A DNA stretch of 59,266 nt from Candidatus Thorarchaeota archaeon (lineage in GTDB: Archaea; Asgardarchaeota; Thorarchaeia; Thorarchaeales; Thorarchaeaceae): NCBI GenBank assembly GCA_004524595.1, contig SDOA01000009.1, positions 1-59,266 of the forward strand. The letters run 5' to 3'. The notes below the pieces were generated by a model that was not told the origin of the DNA, ran no database searches, and was given only the letters and a program-made list of their open reading frames with translations. Both the position numbers and the translations under genes were made by a program. Position 1 is the first letter of the stretch. Each line of letters starts with the position of its first letter. This document shows positions 18,201 to 29,800 of the stretch, one piece after another.

Positions 18201-21200
18201 ACGACTCACTCTTTGAAATATTCACTATCAATGTTATTTATGAGACTAACCTTCTCTCTTCAGACGCTCCTGGTATAGATGTAGCAAGTGGTAACACAGC
18301 CTATCTACATCTCTATTTTGAAGATATGTTCTTTGACCCCATTATTGGTGCTGATATAAATTGTAATTGGACTGAAAGTTATACCATTACACCTGATGGC
18401 TTTGGGAATTACTTGTTGGGTTTAGTTACAACAGGAATGACACTTGATGTTTACAAAGTACAGATTACAGCATCCAAAGATTTCTATGAATCTCGATCTA
18501 TTATCCTTAGTGTAGAGGTTCGTGAACTTCATACATCCGCAATTCCCTCAACGAGTCTTCTCTCATTACCTGTTGGTTACACAACTTCATTCACTATTAC
18601 CTATCGGGATACTGACCTTCAGGTACCAATTAGCGGAGCTGAAGGTTATATTTCATGCAATTGGTCTGACATTCATTCAAGTGGTGATCAAAATTACACT
18701 GTCACTGAAACAGCCACTCCAGGTGTGTATGAAGTCATAATCTATTCAATGGATGATGATCCCCTCGGCTTCTATGACATATTATTCTCAGTTGAGAGGT
18801 ACGGAGCTCAAAACCAGAGTTTTATTGTTACAGTAGAATTACGTACACATCTCACTTCCTTATATCTCGAAAATTCAATTGAGTCGACACCTTACACAGG
18901 AAATATCACCGTCAATCTAGTATATTATGATGTAGATGCAAATACTGGTATTGTCAATGGTACAACATTGGGTGGTTATGTCGAGCTTATAATCACAACC
19001 TCAGGAGTACCATCTTTAAATTACTATGTAGTCAGCATCACCTCTGGAGGAATGTACACAATACACATTCCTGCTGACCAGTGGGCTGATGTAGGGACAG
19101 TGATTTTGAATATTCAGATGAACTGGATTGGTGTTAATACAAAATACCAAAACTTGGGATTATCAGCAAGCGTAAGCATAACTGCTGCTCCAACTGATCT
19201 CTTCATTGGTGAGAGTCCGATTGTTACTCCATATGGTGAAGAAATCACATTCACAGTAATTTACTATGATATAGGTGGCCTCAGTGGTGTTGTGAATGGA
19301 ACAGGTCCCTATTCTGGTAATGTACATCTCTTTATTGAAGTTCTTACACCTGGACAAACAATAACACAGTCAGACATGATAATTACAGAGATTGATTTCA
19401 CTAATAATCCAGGAGAGTATAGAATAACATTTGATTCTTCACTTTTAATTGGCCTTGGAGCTGTAGAACTGAAACTTTGGTTCAATTGGACTACCGCTGC
19501 GCTTCCATATTATCAGAATCAAATGATAGTAATTTCAGTATATACATCAAATCGACTGACTGTTGTTGATTGGACACCTCTTCCAGTGAGTCCTTATGAT
19601 GAACTAGTGAATCTTACATTTATCTTTAGAGATTCATTAACTGGTGATCCAATTCTTGATGACCCTAATCTTTACATCAGCATTCCTGGATATTCATTCA
19701 ATGTTTATTATGATGGAGACTTGACAGGTAAATTCTTTGTTGAAATTGATACTTCTGCATTTCCAATAGGAAGTAATTCCTTTGTACTTAGTGTAGAATG
19801 GGTCGGTGCACCATACTATCAGAATAGAACAAGTGTGCAAATCTACATTACAGTGAGGGAGAGATATACCAGCCTGACTCATGGTTCTTACTCTGACGTA
19901 CAATTCGGAAATACATTGTATCTTACCTTTACATACCGTGACCTTGATGATTCTACATCTATTGGCATGAATGGCAATAATTTGACTCTAGATGCTTGGC
20001 TAACAGGTTACTATACTGTATATGATAACGGTGATGGTACATATGTTCTCCAATTGGATACTTCAGTCTTTTTGACTCTTGGCGTATTCACAGTCAATGT
20101 TCATATCGAATATGTCGGAATCAGAAATTGTGTTGATGCTGATGATCTCTTCTACCTTACTCTGAAACAAAGAAGGACTCAATTAACCAGCGACCTTCCT
20201 GATTTGGCACCATACTTAACTCAAGCAATAATTGTCGTTCACTATACTGACGACACAACCTCGGTTGGAATTATCGGAGCAAGTATCAATGCATCTTGCT
20301 CGACTTCTGTTGACCAATTACAGCTCGGAGTTAATTACTGGGTTGATGACAATCTGGATGGAAGCTACACAATTCGGATTGATACTGTTGCTCTAGGGAA
20401 TTTTGGTTCGTACAGTATTACTATCACTGTTAGCTTTTCAGGAAGTCCATATTATCAGACTCGAGTGCGCAGTGTTGATATCGAGGTCTCTCGAAGACCG
20501 GTTACTATTACAGTGACCAAATCTCCTCTCAACACTCCATTCCTGTCTAATGTCACATTTGAGATAACAGTAACAGACCAACTTGAGAGCTCAGGAATTA
20601 CTATAACAAAATCGAACTTGATACTCTCTCATAATGGTGGAACAATGATTACTGATGGAGAATACTCAATTACTGGATCTAATGGTGTCTACATAATCTC
20701 ACTCAATTCACTTGTATTGGTTTCAGAATTAGAGGATGCCCATCCCATATCGATTGCATTTGTCTGGGGAGATGTTTCACCATATTATGGAAATGCATCC
20801 ACCTCCACTCAGGTATCAATAGTCGCACGATTTACTCAAGCCACAGTGCTTCAAACTCCTCCAGGCTATTATTACTTCAATATGAGTGCTCTAGTCAGAT
20901 ATAGTGATTATCTCACTGGTTCTCTAATTTCAGGAGCTACGCTCACAGTTTCCTGCCTTAATCAATCAAGTTTTGATTATTGGATTGTGAATAATCCTGA
21001 TAACACCTATACCATTCTAATCGATACAAACAGCTTACCCGGTCTAGGGAGATATTTCTTCTCCGCCAATTTTACATGGTTTGGAAGTCCATTCTACCGA
21101 AACATTACTGGGCTTGCATTTAGTATCATTGTTAACCCTGTTTCAACCTCTCTGAGTTTCGAGTTGCCTGAAGGTGTGACCTACTATCTTGGTGATACTA

Positions 21201-23899
21201 TCTATGCTAACATAACATACATAGCAATTGAGTTCGGTACTGGAGTTTCTGCAGCATTAGTTCAGACAGATTGGTCATTGACAGCATACTCAATTACAGA
21301 GATTGCACCTGGAATATATCAGATGATTATTAATACATCTGGACTTGATGCTCAGCTCTATAGGTTCAACGTAAATGCAACTAAGCCGAACTTTCTCTTC
21401 CAACAAATCGAAGTGGACATTCTCCTTTCTGCGATACCTGTACAGATCGAGTTGGAGTTCTTACCGACGAATCCGGTTTGGGGTGATACTGTCGAATTCC
21501 AAGCTAATGTCACAGATGCTAGACTAGGAACGCCTATTTTAGGTGCTAATGTTACACTGACCTTAGATATTGTTTCAATACTATTGACAGATGACAATAA
21601 TGATGGAATATACAACTGTACAATTCTAACTTCTTGGTTGGATGCTGGAGAATACACAATAAGAGTAGAATCTATATTAGTTAATTATGAAACTCGCCAA
21701 AGAGATTTCCAGATTCGAATTGACAAAGTACCAGCTAGACTCGTCGCATCAATCGATCCTCAATCAGCTGTAAATGGACAGACAATTACAGTTGAAGTGA
21801 GTTATCTTATCTATTCTAATAGTTCGCCAATTGAGGAAGTTGGATATATTACATATAGTTGGGTAGGAGGTACTGGTGTCATATCATGGTCTTCGATCGA
21901 TGGAAAATATGTTGGTACATTCATTGTACAAGATGCATCGGTTGGAAATCATCAGATTCTGATCCAAGCATCATCTGCGAACTTCAAGAGTGTGAGCATA
22001 CAAGTCACAATTGAAGTCACTGAGATACAGACTACTCTTGTACCTGTTACCAGTATTGTCGTGACGGTCAATTATAGAGATATTGCCAATATCACGGTCT
22101 ACCTTGAAAACACGGACCTCTCTACTCCAGTCACAGGTGCTTCTTTGACCTATGGAGTGAGTAACTTTACTGGAGACCTAATAGAACTTCCAACACCTGG
22201 GTACTATTCAGCTTTAGTAGACACATCTCTGTTAAGCGTCCAAGAATGGACGTTATCAATCTCAAGCACAAAACCAGGTTATACTCCTTCACTCATTCAA
22301 TACACACTCAATGTTGAACAGATTGTGACAGAGATTCTGGTTCCTGATGATGAGACAACAATTACCGCATATTATGGCGAAATTGTCACATTCCATTTCA
22401 CCTACAGCGACACTCACGCAAGCGAAGGAGTTGCTGGGGCAATCACCAATTTTACCCTTGAAAATATACGTGGGTCATTAGTAGACCTAGGTAACGGAAC
22501 CTATACCCTAACATTGAACACATCTCTTGTGTCTGCTGGAAGTATTCCACACGATATTTCGGTGTCCTTTAGAAAAGAGAATTATGAATTTGCCTTTGGA
22601 CTGGTAAAATTACTAGTAAAACCAATTTCAACAGAGGTGATTGGTCCGATTGAGGCAGTATTTCCAATTGGCGATAATTATTCTCTTATCTTCACCTATC
22701 AGGATACACTGAATGATGAATATATCATTGATGGCTTTGCATCAGCAATATGGGAGTTTGCTCCTGTTGTATTGACGAATCTAGGAAACGGAAGTTATCG
22801 ATTTGGTCCAGCAGAATCAGGTCTGGCATCAGGATTACCAGACCGAACAACTCCTTATAAAATCACAATTTCGATTTCAAGGGGCAACTACTCCCGTGCT
22901 GAACTAGTCCTCTATCTTACAATTCGGCAAATCGACACTAGAGTCTTTTACAACGAGGACATTGGAATCGTTTATGTTGGAGAACTCTTCTATGTTAATG
23001 TCACTTTCATTGATATAGACCACAATCTCCCTATTCAGAATGCAGACATCAATTTCATCAGAATCGGTAGTAGGGTTGATGATGGTCTCATACGAGTTGA
23101 AGATCAGGACATTGATTGGGGTAATGGAACCTACTCTTTGGCATTTAGAGCTCCCAGTTTGGCATTTTACGCACTGAGAATCGAATTTAGCAAGTTAAAC
23201 TATCAAGTAGCTCTTGTAGAAATTGATGTGTATACAGATTTGAGCCCTGAGCAAGAGGCATTAGTCGTTGGATTCCAATATGGAACAATGGCTTTCCTCT
23301 TATTGGCAGCCCTCACTGCTCTCTATATCAAAGTGCTCTCTGTCCCCAGACTACTAAGAATACTTAGGAGCATGATTGGTGCACTGAGTAAAGGTCGAAT
23401 TCCGAAGCCAGCTGATGTTCCTGAACGAAGGATGATGCTGGTTCAAATGATGAATGAAGATCTAGCACCTGTCCATATAACTAAGACTGAAGATGATGTA
23501 TCACTCTCAACAGTTGATATTACTGCAATGGATGTTGAAGAGCTGCTAGAACAGCTTGCGTACGTTGTTGGTCTGACTCCGACTGATGTTGATGTTCTCA
23601 GGAGAGACCTGGATCAAATGAGACCAAGTGAACGTGCTGGGTTCATCAATGAGGTTCTCAAACAAGAACGCGCAAGGCGTGCTAAAGAGCTTGCTGAGGC
23701 TGATGTCACTGCTAAAGTTGGTCTTGGAGTAGAAGCCGAAGAAAAATTGTCTGAAGAAGAACTTGCTCATCTTAAAGAACGCTTAATGAAGATGGGTATC
23801 GAAGAGACCGAGGCTGATCTTATGGTCGAGCAGGCACGGAATCTGACTAGAGCAGAAATAGATGCTCTTCTTAGTGAGATAGGAGGGATGGAAGAATGA
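15212..23899 (+). CDS. Giant surface protein A: NHL propeller, about 17 beta-sandwich repeats, TM helix, cytoplasmic tail
   Basis: 2895 aa from the ATG at 15212 (AGGAGA seven bases upstream; the earlier in-frame ATG at 15146 lacks a site). Residues 1-22 are a signal peptide. A short shared N-terminal motif (NGETIEVAPDE) is followed by an NHL six-bladed beta-propeller (about 170-440), then a jelly-roll-like segment beginning at NWLSNGHGTG. Next comes a linker domain and about 17 tandem repeats of about 95-115 residues, each starting like T-x-L and containing a Y-x-D-x-D/T strand, an I-x-G-A turn and a D-G-x-Y-x-I/L-x-I-D-T strand, so Ig-like. A membrane helix (about 2690-2710, MAFLLLAALTALYI) precedes about 185 cytoplasmic, largely helical residues. 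Many N-x-S/T sequons suggest glycosylation. Stop overlaps the start of paralog B (ATGA), so the two are translated from one message. Adhesion or environmental sensing is inferred. Confidence 0.8.
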   Translation: MRPKKMFSLLLVIFPLFLGMMIIPSGWTISSQNDIDSDIVVLENGETIEVAPDEVLMKYVISDIPTSLSGTGYPLEVAEYGTRTDSFTSEQMVYYPSGTITTANLSVPMGEQWEGYYVYADVNSITENRSWVTNPNFNTDTTWLFQTGYEEGDFTGNNRIHYFTSTGTNIGTWGSRGTSTGSFIDPWGVAIDSSGNVYVADAFNNRVQVFTSTGTFIRAWGAYGTGNGQFDRPTGIAVNSSGYVYVVDQGNHRVQIFSSTGVYQGQFGSSGTGNGQFRSPVGIAIRDSLGYVYVTDMGNDRVQYFNWNGNRLGGWGSSGTANSQFRMPTGIAVDQSSGQVVVADSSNNRFQRFTATGTHSGTTGSLGGGNSNFRTPMGIAINSATGRIYVNDLGNHRISYFSSAGAYQGQWGSDGTGNNNLRFNYGIALDSTGNVYVSEGSGTGRMDANWLSNGHGTGNPSSIFEIDGYWHNEPSTALYGFWYNPGDKAFVRQDLVIDRGDVTWAGISLDYYANCRGWGNYMTGFFELFVSVGDPDHGGNYLWSKQFDDIDATRTWYSTGLIPVSYSSLSLPNLELLAGLRVTQSEWYRANDIRPEGRLDNIVVYIKAKATPENINLQMNGVDVQNVYSGSSPIFGLGTASYTPLVPWVNNNVYANFSWTPDQVPPDPNFAITVDIDADITAYARRYNSITVNNTELFTYGDNYLVQNNTDVNWETNHYVSIPGGYEDSFFYNITIPLNRDVTFVSEPSDRYTNLPSGWYLGDPGDGVVNISVYELGLLDPTGFWMVRGTSPNMISNVQVWDNSLSQWVNTKNFRADENTRFRALLSDTYENDVVTFTIYDSNGLVWDVLQATVDGSGYAITDYVVLDAVSARVGSWQVQALVNDEVSGLDVHNIGYFCRGFTITHATEMSVKYPVEGITSWSVNVTYGDIVFLQLRIEDTDNSELLPAGVLTYSGGFGSGSVNDMGTGEYSVTLDTGTLPSNGAYSVELSWSKPFYDSLFEIFTINVIYETNLLSSDAPGIDVASGNTAYLHLYFEDMFFDPIIGADINCNWTESYTITPDGFGNYLLGLVTTGMTLDVYKVQITASKDFYESRSIILSVEVRELHTSAIPSTSLLSLPVGYTTSFTITYRDTDLQVPISGAEGYISCNWSDIHSSGDQNYTVTETATPGVYEVIIYSMDDDPLGFYDILFSVERYGAQNQSFIVTVELRTHLTSLYLENSIESTPYTGNITVNLVYYDVDANTGIVNGTTLGGYVELIITTSGVPSLNYYVVSITSGGMYTIHIPADQWADVGTVILNIQMNWIGVNTKYQNLGLSASVSITAAPTDLFIGESPIVTPYGEEITFTVIYYDIGGLSGVVNGTGPYSGNVHLFIEVLTPGQTITQSDMIITEIDFTNNPGEYRITFDSSLLIGLGAVELKLWFNWTTAALPYYQNQMIVISVYTSNRLTVVDWTPLPVSPYDELVNLTFIFRDSLTGDPILDDPNLYISIPGYSFNVYYDGDLTGKFFVEIDTSAFPIGSNSFVLSVEWVGAPYYQNRTSVQIYITVRERYTSLTHGSYSDVQFGNTLYLTFTYRDLDDSTSIGMNGNNLTLDAWLTGYYTVYDNGDGTYVLQLDTSVFLTLGVFTVNVHIEYVGIRNCVDADDLFYLTLKQRRTQLTSDLPDLAPYLTQAIIVVHYTDDTTSVGIIGASINASCSTSVDQLQLGVNYWVDDNLDGSYTIRIDTVALGNFGSYSITITVSFSGSPYYQTRVRSVDIEVSRRPVTITVTKSPLNTPFLSNVTFEITVTDQLESSGITITKSNLILSHNGGTMITDGEYSITGSNGVYIISLNSLVLVSELEDAHPISIAFVWGDVSPYYGNASTSTQVSIVARFTQATVLQTPPGYYYFNMSALVRYSDYLTGSLISGATLTVSCLNQSSFDYWIVNNPDNTYTILIDTNSLPGLGRYFFSANFTWFGSPFYRNITGLAFSIIVNPVSTSLSFELPEGVTYYLGDTIYANITYIAIEFGTGVSAALVQTDWSLTAYSITEIAPGIYQMIINTSGLDAQLYRFNVNATKPNFLFQQIEVDILLSAIPVQIELEFLPTNPVWGDTVEFQANVTDARLGTPILGANVTLTLDIVSILLTDDNNDGIYNCTILTSWLDAGEYTIRVESILVNYETRQRDFQIRIDKVPARLVASIDPQSAVNGQTITVEVSYLIYSNSSPIEEVGYITYSWVGGTGVISWSSIDGKYVGTFIVQDASVGNHQILIQASSANFKSVSIQVTIEVTEIQTTLVPVTSIVVTVNYRDIANITVYLENTDLSTPVTGASLTYGVSNFTGDLIELPTPGYYSALVDTSLLSVQEWTLSISSTKPGYTPSLIQYTLNVEQIVTEILVPDDETTITAYYGEIVTFHFTYSDTHASEGVAGAITNFTLENIRGSLVDLGNGTYTLTLNTSLVSAGSIPHDISVSFRKENYEFAFGLVKLLVKPISTEVIGPIEAVFPIGDNYSLIFTYQDTLNDEYIIDGFASAIWEFAPVVLTNLGNGSYRFGPAESGLASGLPDRTTPYKITISISRGNYSRAELVLYLTIRQIDTRVFYNEDIGIVYVGELFYVNVTFIDIDHNLPIQNADINFIRIGSRVDDGLIRVEDQDIDWGNGTYSLAFRAPSLAFYALRIEFSKLNYQVALVEIDVYTDLSPEQEALVVGFQYGTMAFLLLAALTALYIKVLSVPRLLRILRSMIGALSKGRIPKPADVPERRMMLVQMMNEDLAPVHITKTEDDVSLSTVDITAMDVEELLEQLAYVVGLTPTDVDVLRRDLDQMRPSERAGFINEVLKQERARRAKELAEADVTAKVGLGVEAEEKLSEEELAHLKERLMKMGIEETEADLMVEQARNLTRAEIDALLSEIGGMEE
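15715..16540 (+). repeat. Six NHL repeats (beta-propeller) encoded in giant protein A
   Basis: Five full repeats of about 47 residues with the pattern G-I-A-V-D-x-S-G-x-V-Y-V-x-D-x-x-N-x-R-V-Q-x-F-x-x-x-G and a spacer G-x-G-x-x-G-x-x-x-G-Q-F-x-x-P. The sixth blade is split: its first strands (GIALDSTGNVYVSE) are at the C-terminal end and its last strands (NNRIHYFTSTGTNIGTWGS) at the N-terminal end, the usual ring closure of propellers. Confidence 0.85.
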
Positions 23900-26800
23900 G
23901 AAACATCCATCGACTAATTCCAATCATATTCCTAACAGTCATGATGATATCACCTGTATTCATCATGCCCCAAGATATGATGACTAACGATAACTTTGAA
24001 CAGCACATCAATTATGAAAACGATAATCGCATAGTTGACATTGGAAATGGTGAAACCATTGAGCTAGCTCCGAATGAGGAACTCCATCGTTTCATTCTAA
24101 CAGAACAAGGTTGGACAGAATGGAATGGACTCAGTGATCCCCTTATTGGTAATGAATATGGAAGTAGCGTTAACATATTCCCTGCTAATAAGATGAGTTA
24201 CATTCCTGGAAGTGGCACTTCCACTGCTCAAACTTATGTTACCATGGGTACTGATTGGGAAGCATATAGGGCTGAGGCTCAAATTACTTCATTGACTGAA
24301 AATCGTACTTGGATCACAAATCCTGGATTTCAGGGTAGTGCAACAGGTTGGACAACACAGAACACCAATGCCGGAAGCTACAGTACTCCTACTGCTTCAT
24401 GGTTAGCAAATGGACACGGGTCTGGTGATGATAGTATTCTGCTAGACATCAATTCAGGTAGTAGTGGCCCAACATATTGGTACGATGATGGCGATATTGC
24501 TGCATATCGGCAAGACACAACAATTAACAGAGGTGCTGTTGTCTGGTCTGCATTACGGTTGGATTATTGGGCAAGGACTGTTGACGACACACATTATGGA
24601 ATGACTGGGTCATTTCGTATCTTTGCCAATGTTGAAGGTGTTGATGTCTGGCGGAGAGTCTTTGGTGATATTCAAGCTGAACAAACATGGTATAATTCGG
24701 GTCTTATTTCAGTCAATCCCAGTATCTTCGGACTACCCGGGGATACAACCATATCAACAAGAATTGGACTTGAGTCATTAGCAACTGTAGGATATGAGCC
24801 TAATATCCATCCGCAAGCACGAATTGATAATGTAGAACTATTTGTAAAGACCTATGTCAATCCAAGTGAAATTAATCTACAAATGAATGGGTTAACCATT
24901 AGTAATGGTCCGTCACGAGGAACCTGTTCTATAACCCAAATCCCAACAACGCCCTGGACAACTTCTCCAATTTCCATGACTTTCTCATGGACTCCCTCAC
25001 CAAATCCGCCAGTCCCAGATAATGTGGTATATGTGGATTTTGATGTCACAATTGATATGTATGCGAGAAGACTGGATTTCCCAAGTCATTATGAAATTGA
25101 TCCATCTGCGTACGGCGAAAAGTTTGTCATTTCAAATGGAACCAATGCTTATTTCACCTCATACTTCAGAGCAATTATTCCGTCGGGATATGTAAGTCTC
25201 TATTTCTTTAATGAAACAATCCCACTCAATCGCGATGTATATTTCCTTGCAGAACCACTCGCTCCAACTACGAATATTCTCAGTGGATGGACTGGGGGAA
25301 ATCCTGGTGATGGCTATATCAACGTATCAACTTATGACATCACAAGTGAACCTGGACGTTATGGATACTGGAGAGTCTTGAGTACGTCTTCTAACATGAT
25401 ATCAAATATTGAGTTGTACGATCCTGATTTGCTTGATTGGGCTAGTACAGTAAATCTTCGTGCTGGTGATACTTCTCGCTTACGCGCATATACTGGAAGT
25501 CAATATGAGGGTTCTTCTGTTAATTTTACTATCTATGAACCCAATGCATCTCAATGGTTAACTTTGACCGCTATTGTTGATGCTACTGGTTATGCAACAA
25601 CCTCAACATTCACGGTAAGTGGTGCAACCGCTCCTGCTGGAAACTGGATGGTTCAAGCAATTACGAATAATATCGGAGCTGATGGAGAATGGTCTTCTGT
25701 TGGTTTCTTTAAGAGATCGTTTAGCATCACTCATTCTGCAGATATTGATATCTTCTATCCTACTGATGCGATTGGAACAATGGTCACAAACATCACTTAT
25801 GGAGACTTGCTTCTTATCATATTGAATGTGACAGATACAGATAGTTCTGTTAAGGTTCCAGGTGGAACAATGACCCTTGACTGGGTTCTTGGTACAGATA
25901 CTTTTGATGACAATGGGAATGGCCAATACACTAAAGTCATTGATACATCCTTACTTCCAAGTAATGGCCAGTATGTAATGGATTTAGATTGGACGCATCC
26001 TTACTTTGACCCTGATTCAACAGCACTAACAATCAATGTGAATTATGCCGCTACTTTGACTTCACCAGACTATCCTGGTATATCAGGCCCAGTGGGTGAT
26101 GATCAGAGTTTTACTGTCTTCTTCAAGAACATTGATGGAACTGGGATAGATGGAGGCAATCTGTGGTGTTCTTGGGCGAATCCATATACCGTCACTCCCT
26201 TGCTTAACGGACAATATAGATTCCTTCTTGACATGACTGGTATTGAAATTGATAATTATCCTGTAACAGTCTATGCTACGGGTTCATTCATTGAGCCTCA
26301 ATCAATGCTTATCTATGTTCAAGCTCGAGAGATATACACCTCAATCAAGTATACATCAAATCAGTTATCAATCCCTCTTGGAGAAGCAAAATCATTCCTT
26401 CTGACTTGGACTGATACAGACCACGATATTCCAATAACTGGATCCGCTTCTTCCATAACATGTAATTGGACACCCTTCCATTCATCTGGTGATACAAACT
26501 ATACGGTAGTTGAAACAATAACACCGGGTACGTATAATATCACAATCTATACTAGATCAGATGATGCACTTACTGGACCTGATGATTTTATCACTGTGAC
26601 TTTCAATGTGGCTAAGGATGATCATCTTAATCATACCTTTGACATTGGCGTTGAAATCCGCAAGAGAAATACGTTGTTTGTGCTTGACGCTCCTATTACT
26701 CAAACGCCATATGGAAGTACAATCTCAATACTGGTATTTTACCAGGACACAGATTTGAGAGTAGGAATTACCAATAGCACTGGAGAAGTAAAAATCACGG

Positions 26801-29800
26801 TCACCTCTCTAGAATCACCAACCCTAATCTACTCGAGCATTCAATCATCTCTTGGTCCAGGTCACTATAATATTACGCTCCCTAGTGATCAATGGGGAAG
26901 TATAGGTTGGAAAGATCTAACCATTACAATCGAGTGGATTGGTGCAGTGGACAAGTATTATAGTCAAATCATCGAGACTTTTGTCAGGATTACCGGTACT
27001 GACACAGACTTGTATCTGGAACTTGCTCCAACAGCAACATACTATCTTAACTCATTTACATTCACCGTCGTATATTGGGATGTCATAGGTGCTCAGAGGA
27101 TAAGCAATTCCTCGGGCAATAATGTGGTTCTTTATATCACACCACTTGACATGGGACATTCTGTCACACAAAGTGATTTCATTTATTATGAGTCGCTAAC
27201 AACACCTGGCACCTACATATTTTCGCTTGATAGCTCTTTGTTCCCAGATACTGATACATACAGATTCCAACTTGATTTCACATGGAAGAAGGGTGTGTCC
27301 CCGCTCTACGAGAATCGTACCATTACAATCTCTCTCATAATACTAGACAGACCTACTTATGTTGACTATTCTCCCATCGCATCCACACCATTTGGTGAAA
27401 TAGCAGAGTTCAGATTCAGCTTTGTGGATACCCTGACATCAACAAAGATACAGGATTCAATTCAGCTCGATAAACAACTAATCGAGTTAGGAGTGACTCA
27501 CTGGTTTACGTATAATGATGCAACAAGGGAGTTCTCACTATGGATAGATACGTCAACACTCGGTGTTGGTTCCCATGTTCTCCATCTTAGTCTAACATGG
27601 ACCGATACACCATTCTATGCCTCAATAACAAGCAAAGCATTCACTGTAAACGTTGTTTCCAGAGCAACGCAAGTATCCCATCTTTCATTTGCACCAGGTC
27701 AATGGGGAAATAATATTACAATTGAATTTATCTTCACTGATATCATAGCTGGCACAACAGTTGGAATGACAGGTACATTGACACTCAATGTAGCAGCTGA
27801 TAAATATTCAGTCGTTTATAATCCCGAGGGTCATTTTATTGTAACTCTAAATACCACAGCCTTTGTTTCAGACGGTATCTTTTCATTGACTGTCACTATC
27901 GAACACACAAATCCAAATTATGCTACAGCCATGGAGACCTTTGAAGTCTCAATATTAAAGAGGTCAACTCAACTTGGATATGATAGCCCAGATCCAGCTC
28001 CATACCAGACCTATATGAGCTTCACAATAACATATACAGATGATAGTACAGGTGAAGGTATTTCTGATGCAATAATTGCTCTTGATGGTAACAGTACTTT
28101 CTCGCTAGTATTGAACACAAACTTCTGGGTCACATATATCTCAAATGGACAGTATTTGATTGAGGTTGATACAGTCGCTCTGGGTTCGCCAGCTCTCTAT
28201 TTGCTTCAAGTCGAAGTTAGTTACAGTGGAGAACCATATTTCTTGGAAGGCATGCTCAATATCATCGCTCGTGTAACTCAAAGAACAACTCAGATTCTCA
28301 TCACACAGACACCTGGAGATGTACCATTCCAAGAAGACATTGTTATCAAATTCAGGTACACTGATTTCTTAACTGGAGTAAAGGTGAATATTGATAAATC
28401 TCACATTACTCTAACTCATGGTCCATCATACACAGTGATTGGTTCTGCACAATACTCATTGTTTGATAGAGGCCCATATTATGAGATTGTCTTTAGTTCG
28501 ACTATAATTAATCCAACAGCTTTGGTCACAGGTCATGAGATTCAGATTGCTATAGACAAAAGCACTGGCACTCCTTATTATGCACCTCGGAGCACTAAAA
28601 CATCTGTTACTACAATAGAACGCTCGACTCAGATTCTATTTCCACTTGTTGAAGACACTCCTTACTCTGATAATATCATTATCGAACTTAGCTACATTGA
28701 TTATCTAAGTGGAATCGGTATCGATGGTGCTACACTGGAGATTAGTAGCAATAATTGGACAACACCCGACTATGTTCTCGAAGAAGAAGCTGGAGGACTT
28801 TACAGAATAATCATCAATAGCACAATCTTTGGAGATACTGGAATTGTGTATTTTGATATCACTCTGAGCAAGTCCGGTTCACCTTTCTATGCTTCCAGGA
28901 CCACCTTAGGTGTGCCTGCAAGAGTCAAGGAAATACAGACATCATTACTCGCAGAAGCACCTCCATTGGGTTCAACTGCTGTCGGTGCCCCGATTACTAT
29001 AACTCTCAACTTGAAAGACTTCGATCATAACCTCATTATTGAAGGAGCAACAATATTGACAGATTGGTCGTTGACGAGCTATTCAACTGATGAACTTGGA
29101 AATGGAGTATATACTCTCACTATTGAGACAGTTGGACTTCTGGCTCAAAAGTACACATTCCATATATATGCTGAGAAGACCTACTATGAGACTGCTATAG
29201 CTACAGTATCAATCCAACCTGGTTCTGCAACAGTTGAAATCTACCTTGAAAAGTCTACATACTACGCTGATTGGGGTGAATATGTTAACATTACATTTCA
29301 AGTCAGAGAACCTTATTTCGACACTCCTATCACTGGAATGACTGCGACTATGATTTGGAATGGCGTGTTGTATACATTTACTGAACTTGACAATGGTTAC
29401 TACACCTATAACCTTCTTACATCTCTAAACGATTTTGGTATCTACCAACCTTCAATCACAGTATCGAAGCAGTACTATCAAGATCGTCAGAAATCCTTCA
29501 CACTTGTTGTGTCGAAAGGACCAGGTCAGATATTACCAGAATCTTCAATCTATGAAGTTGTAGTAGGCACTAACGTTGATATTCACATTTTCTTGAATGA
29601 TACAATTTCTGGACTAGCTATCACAAGTGCAACCACGACAATGGAATTCAATGGAACAGTATATCCCCTTACTCATGTAGGCGGAGGTTACTATTCAGGA
29701 AATCTTGATGTCAATGGTTTTCTAATTGGACAATATCCACTAATAATTAGGGCAGTTACAACGAATCATATCTTCTTGGAGACTCTTGTTGATATTCAAA

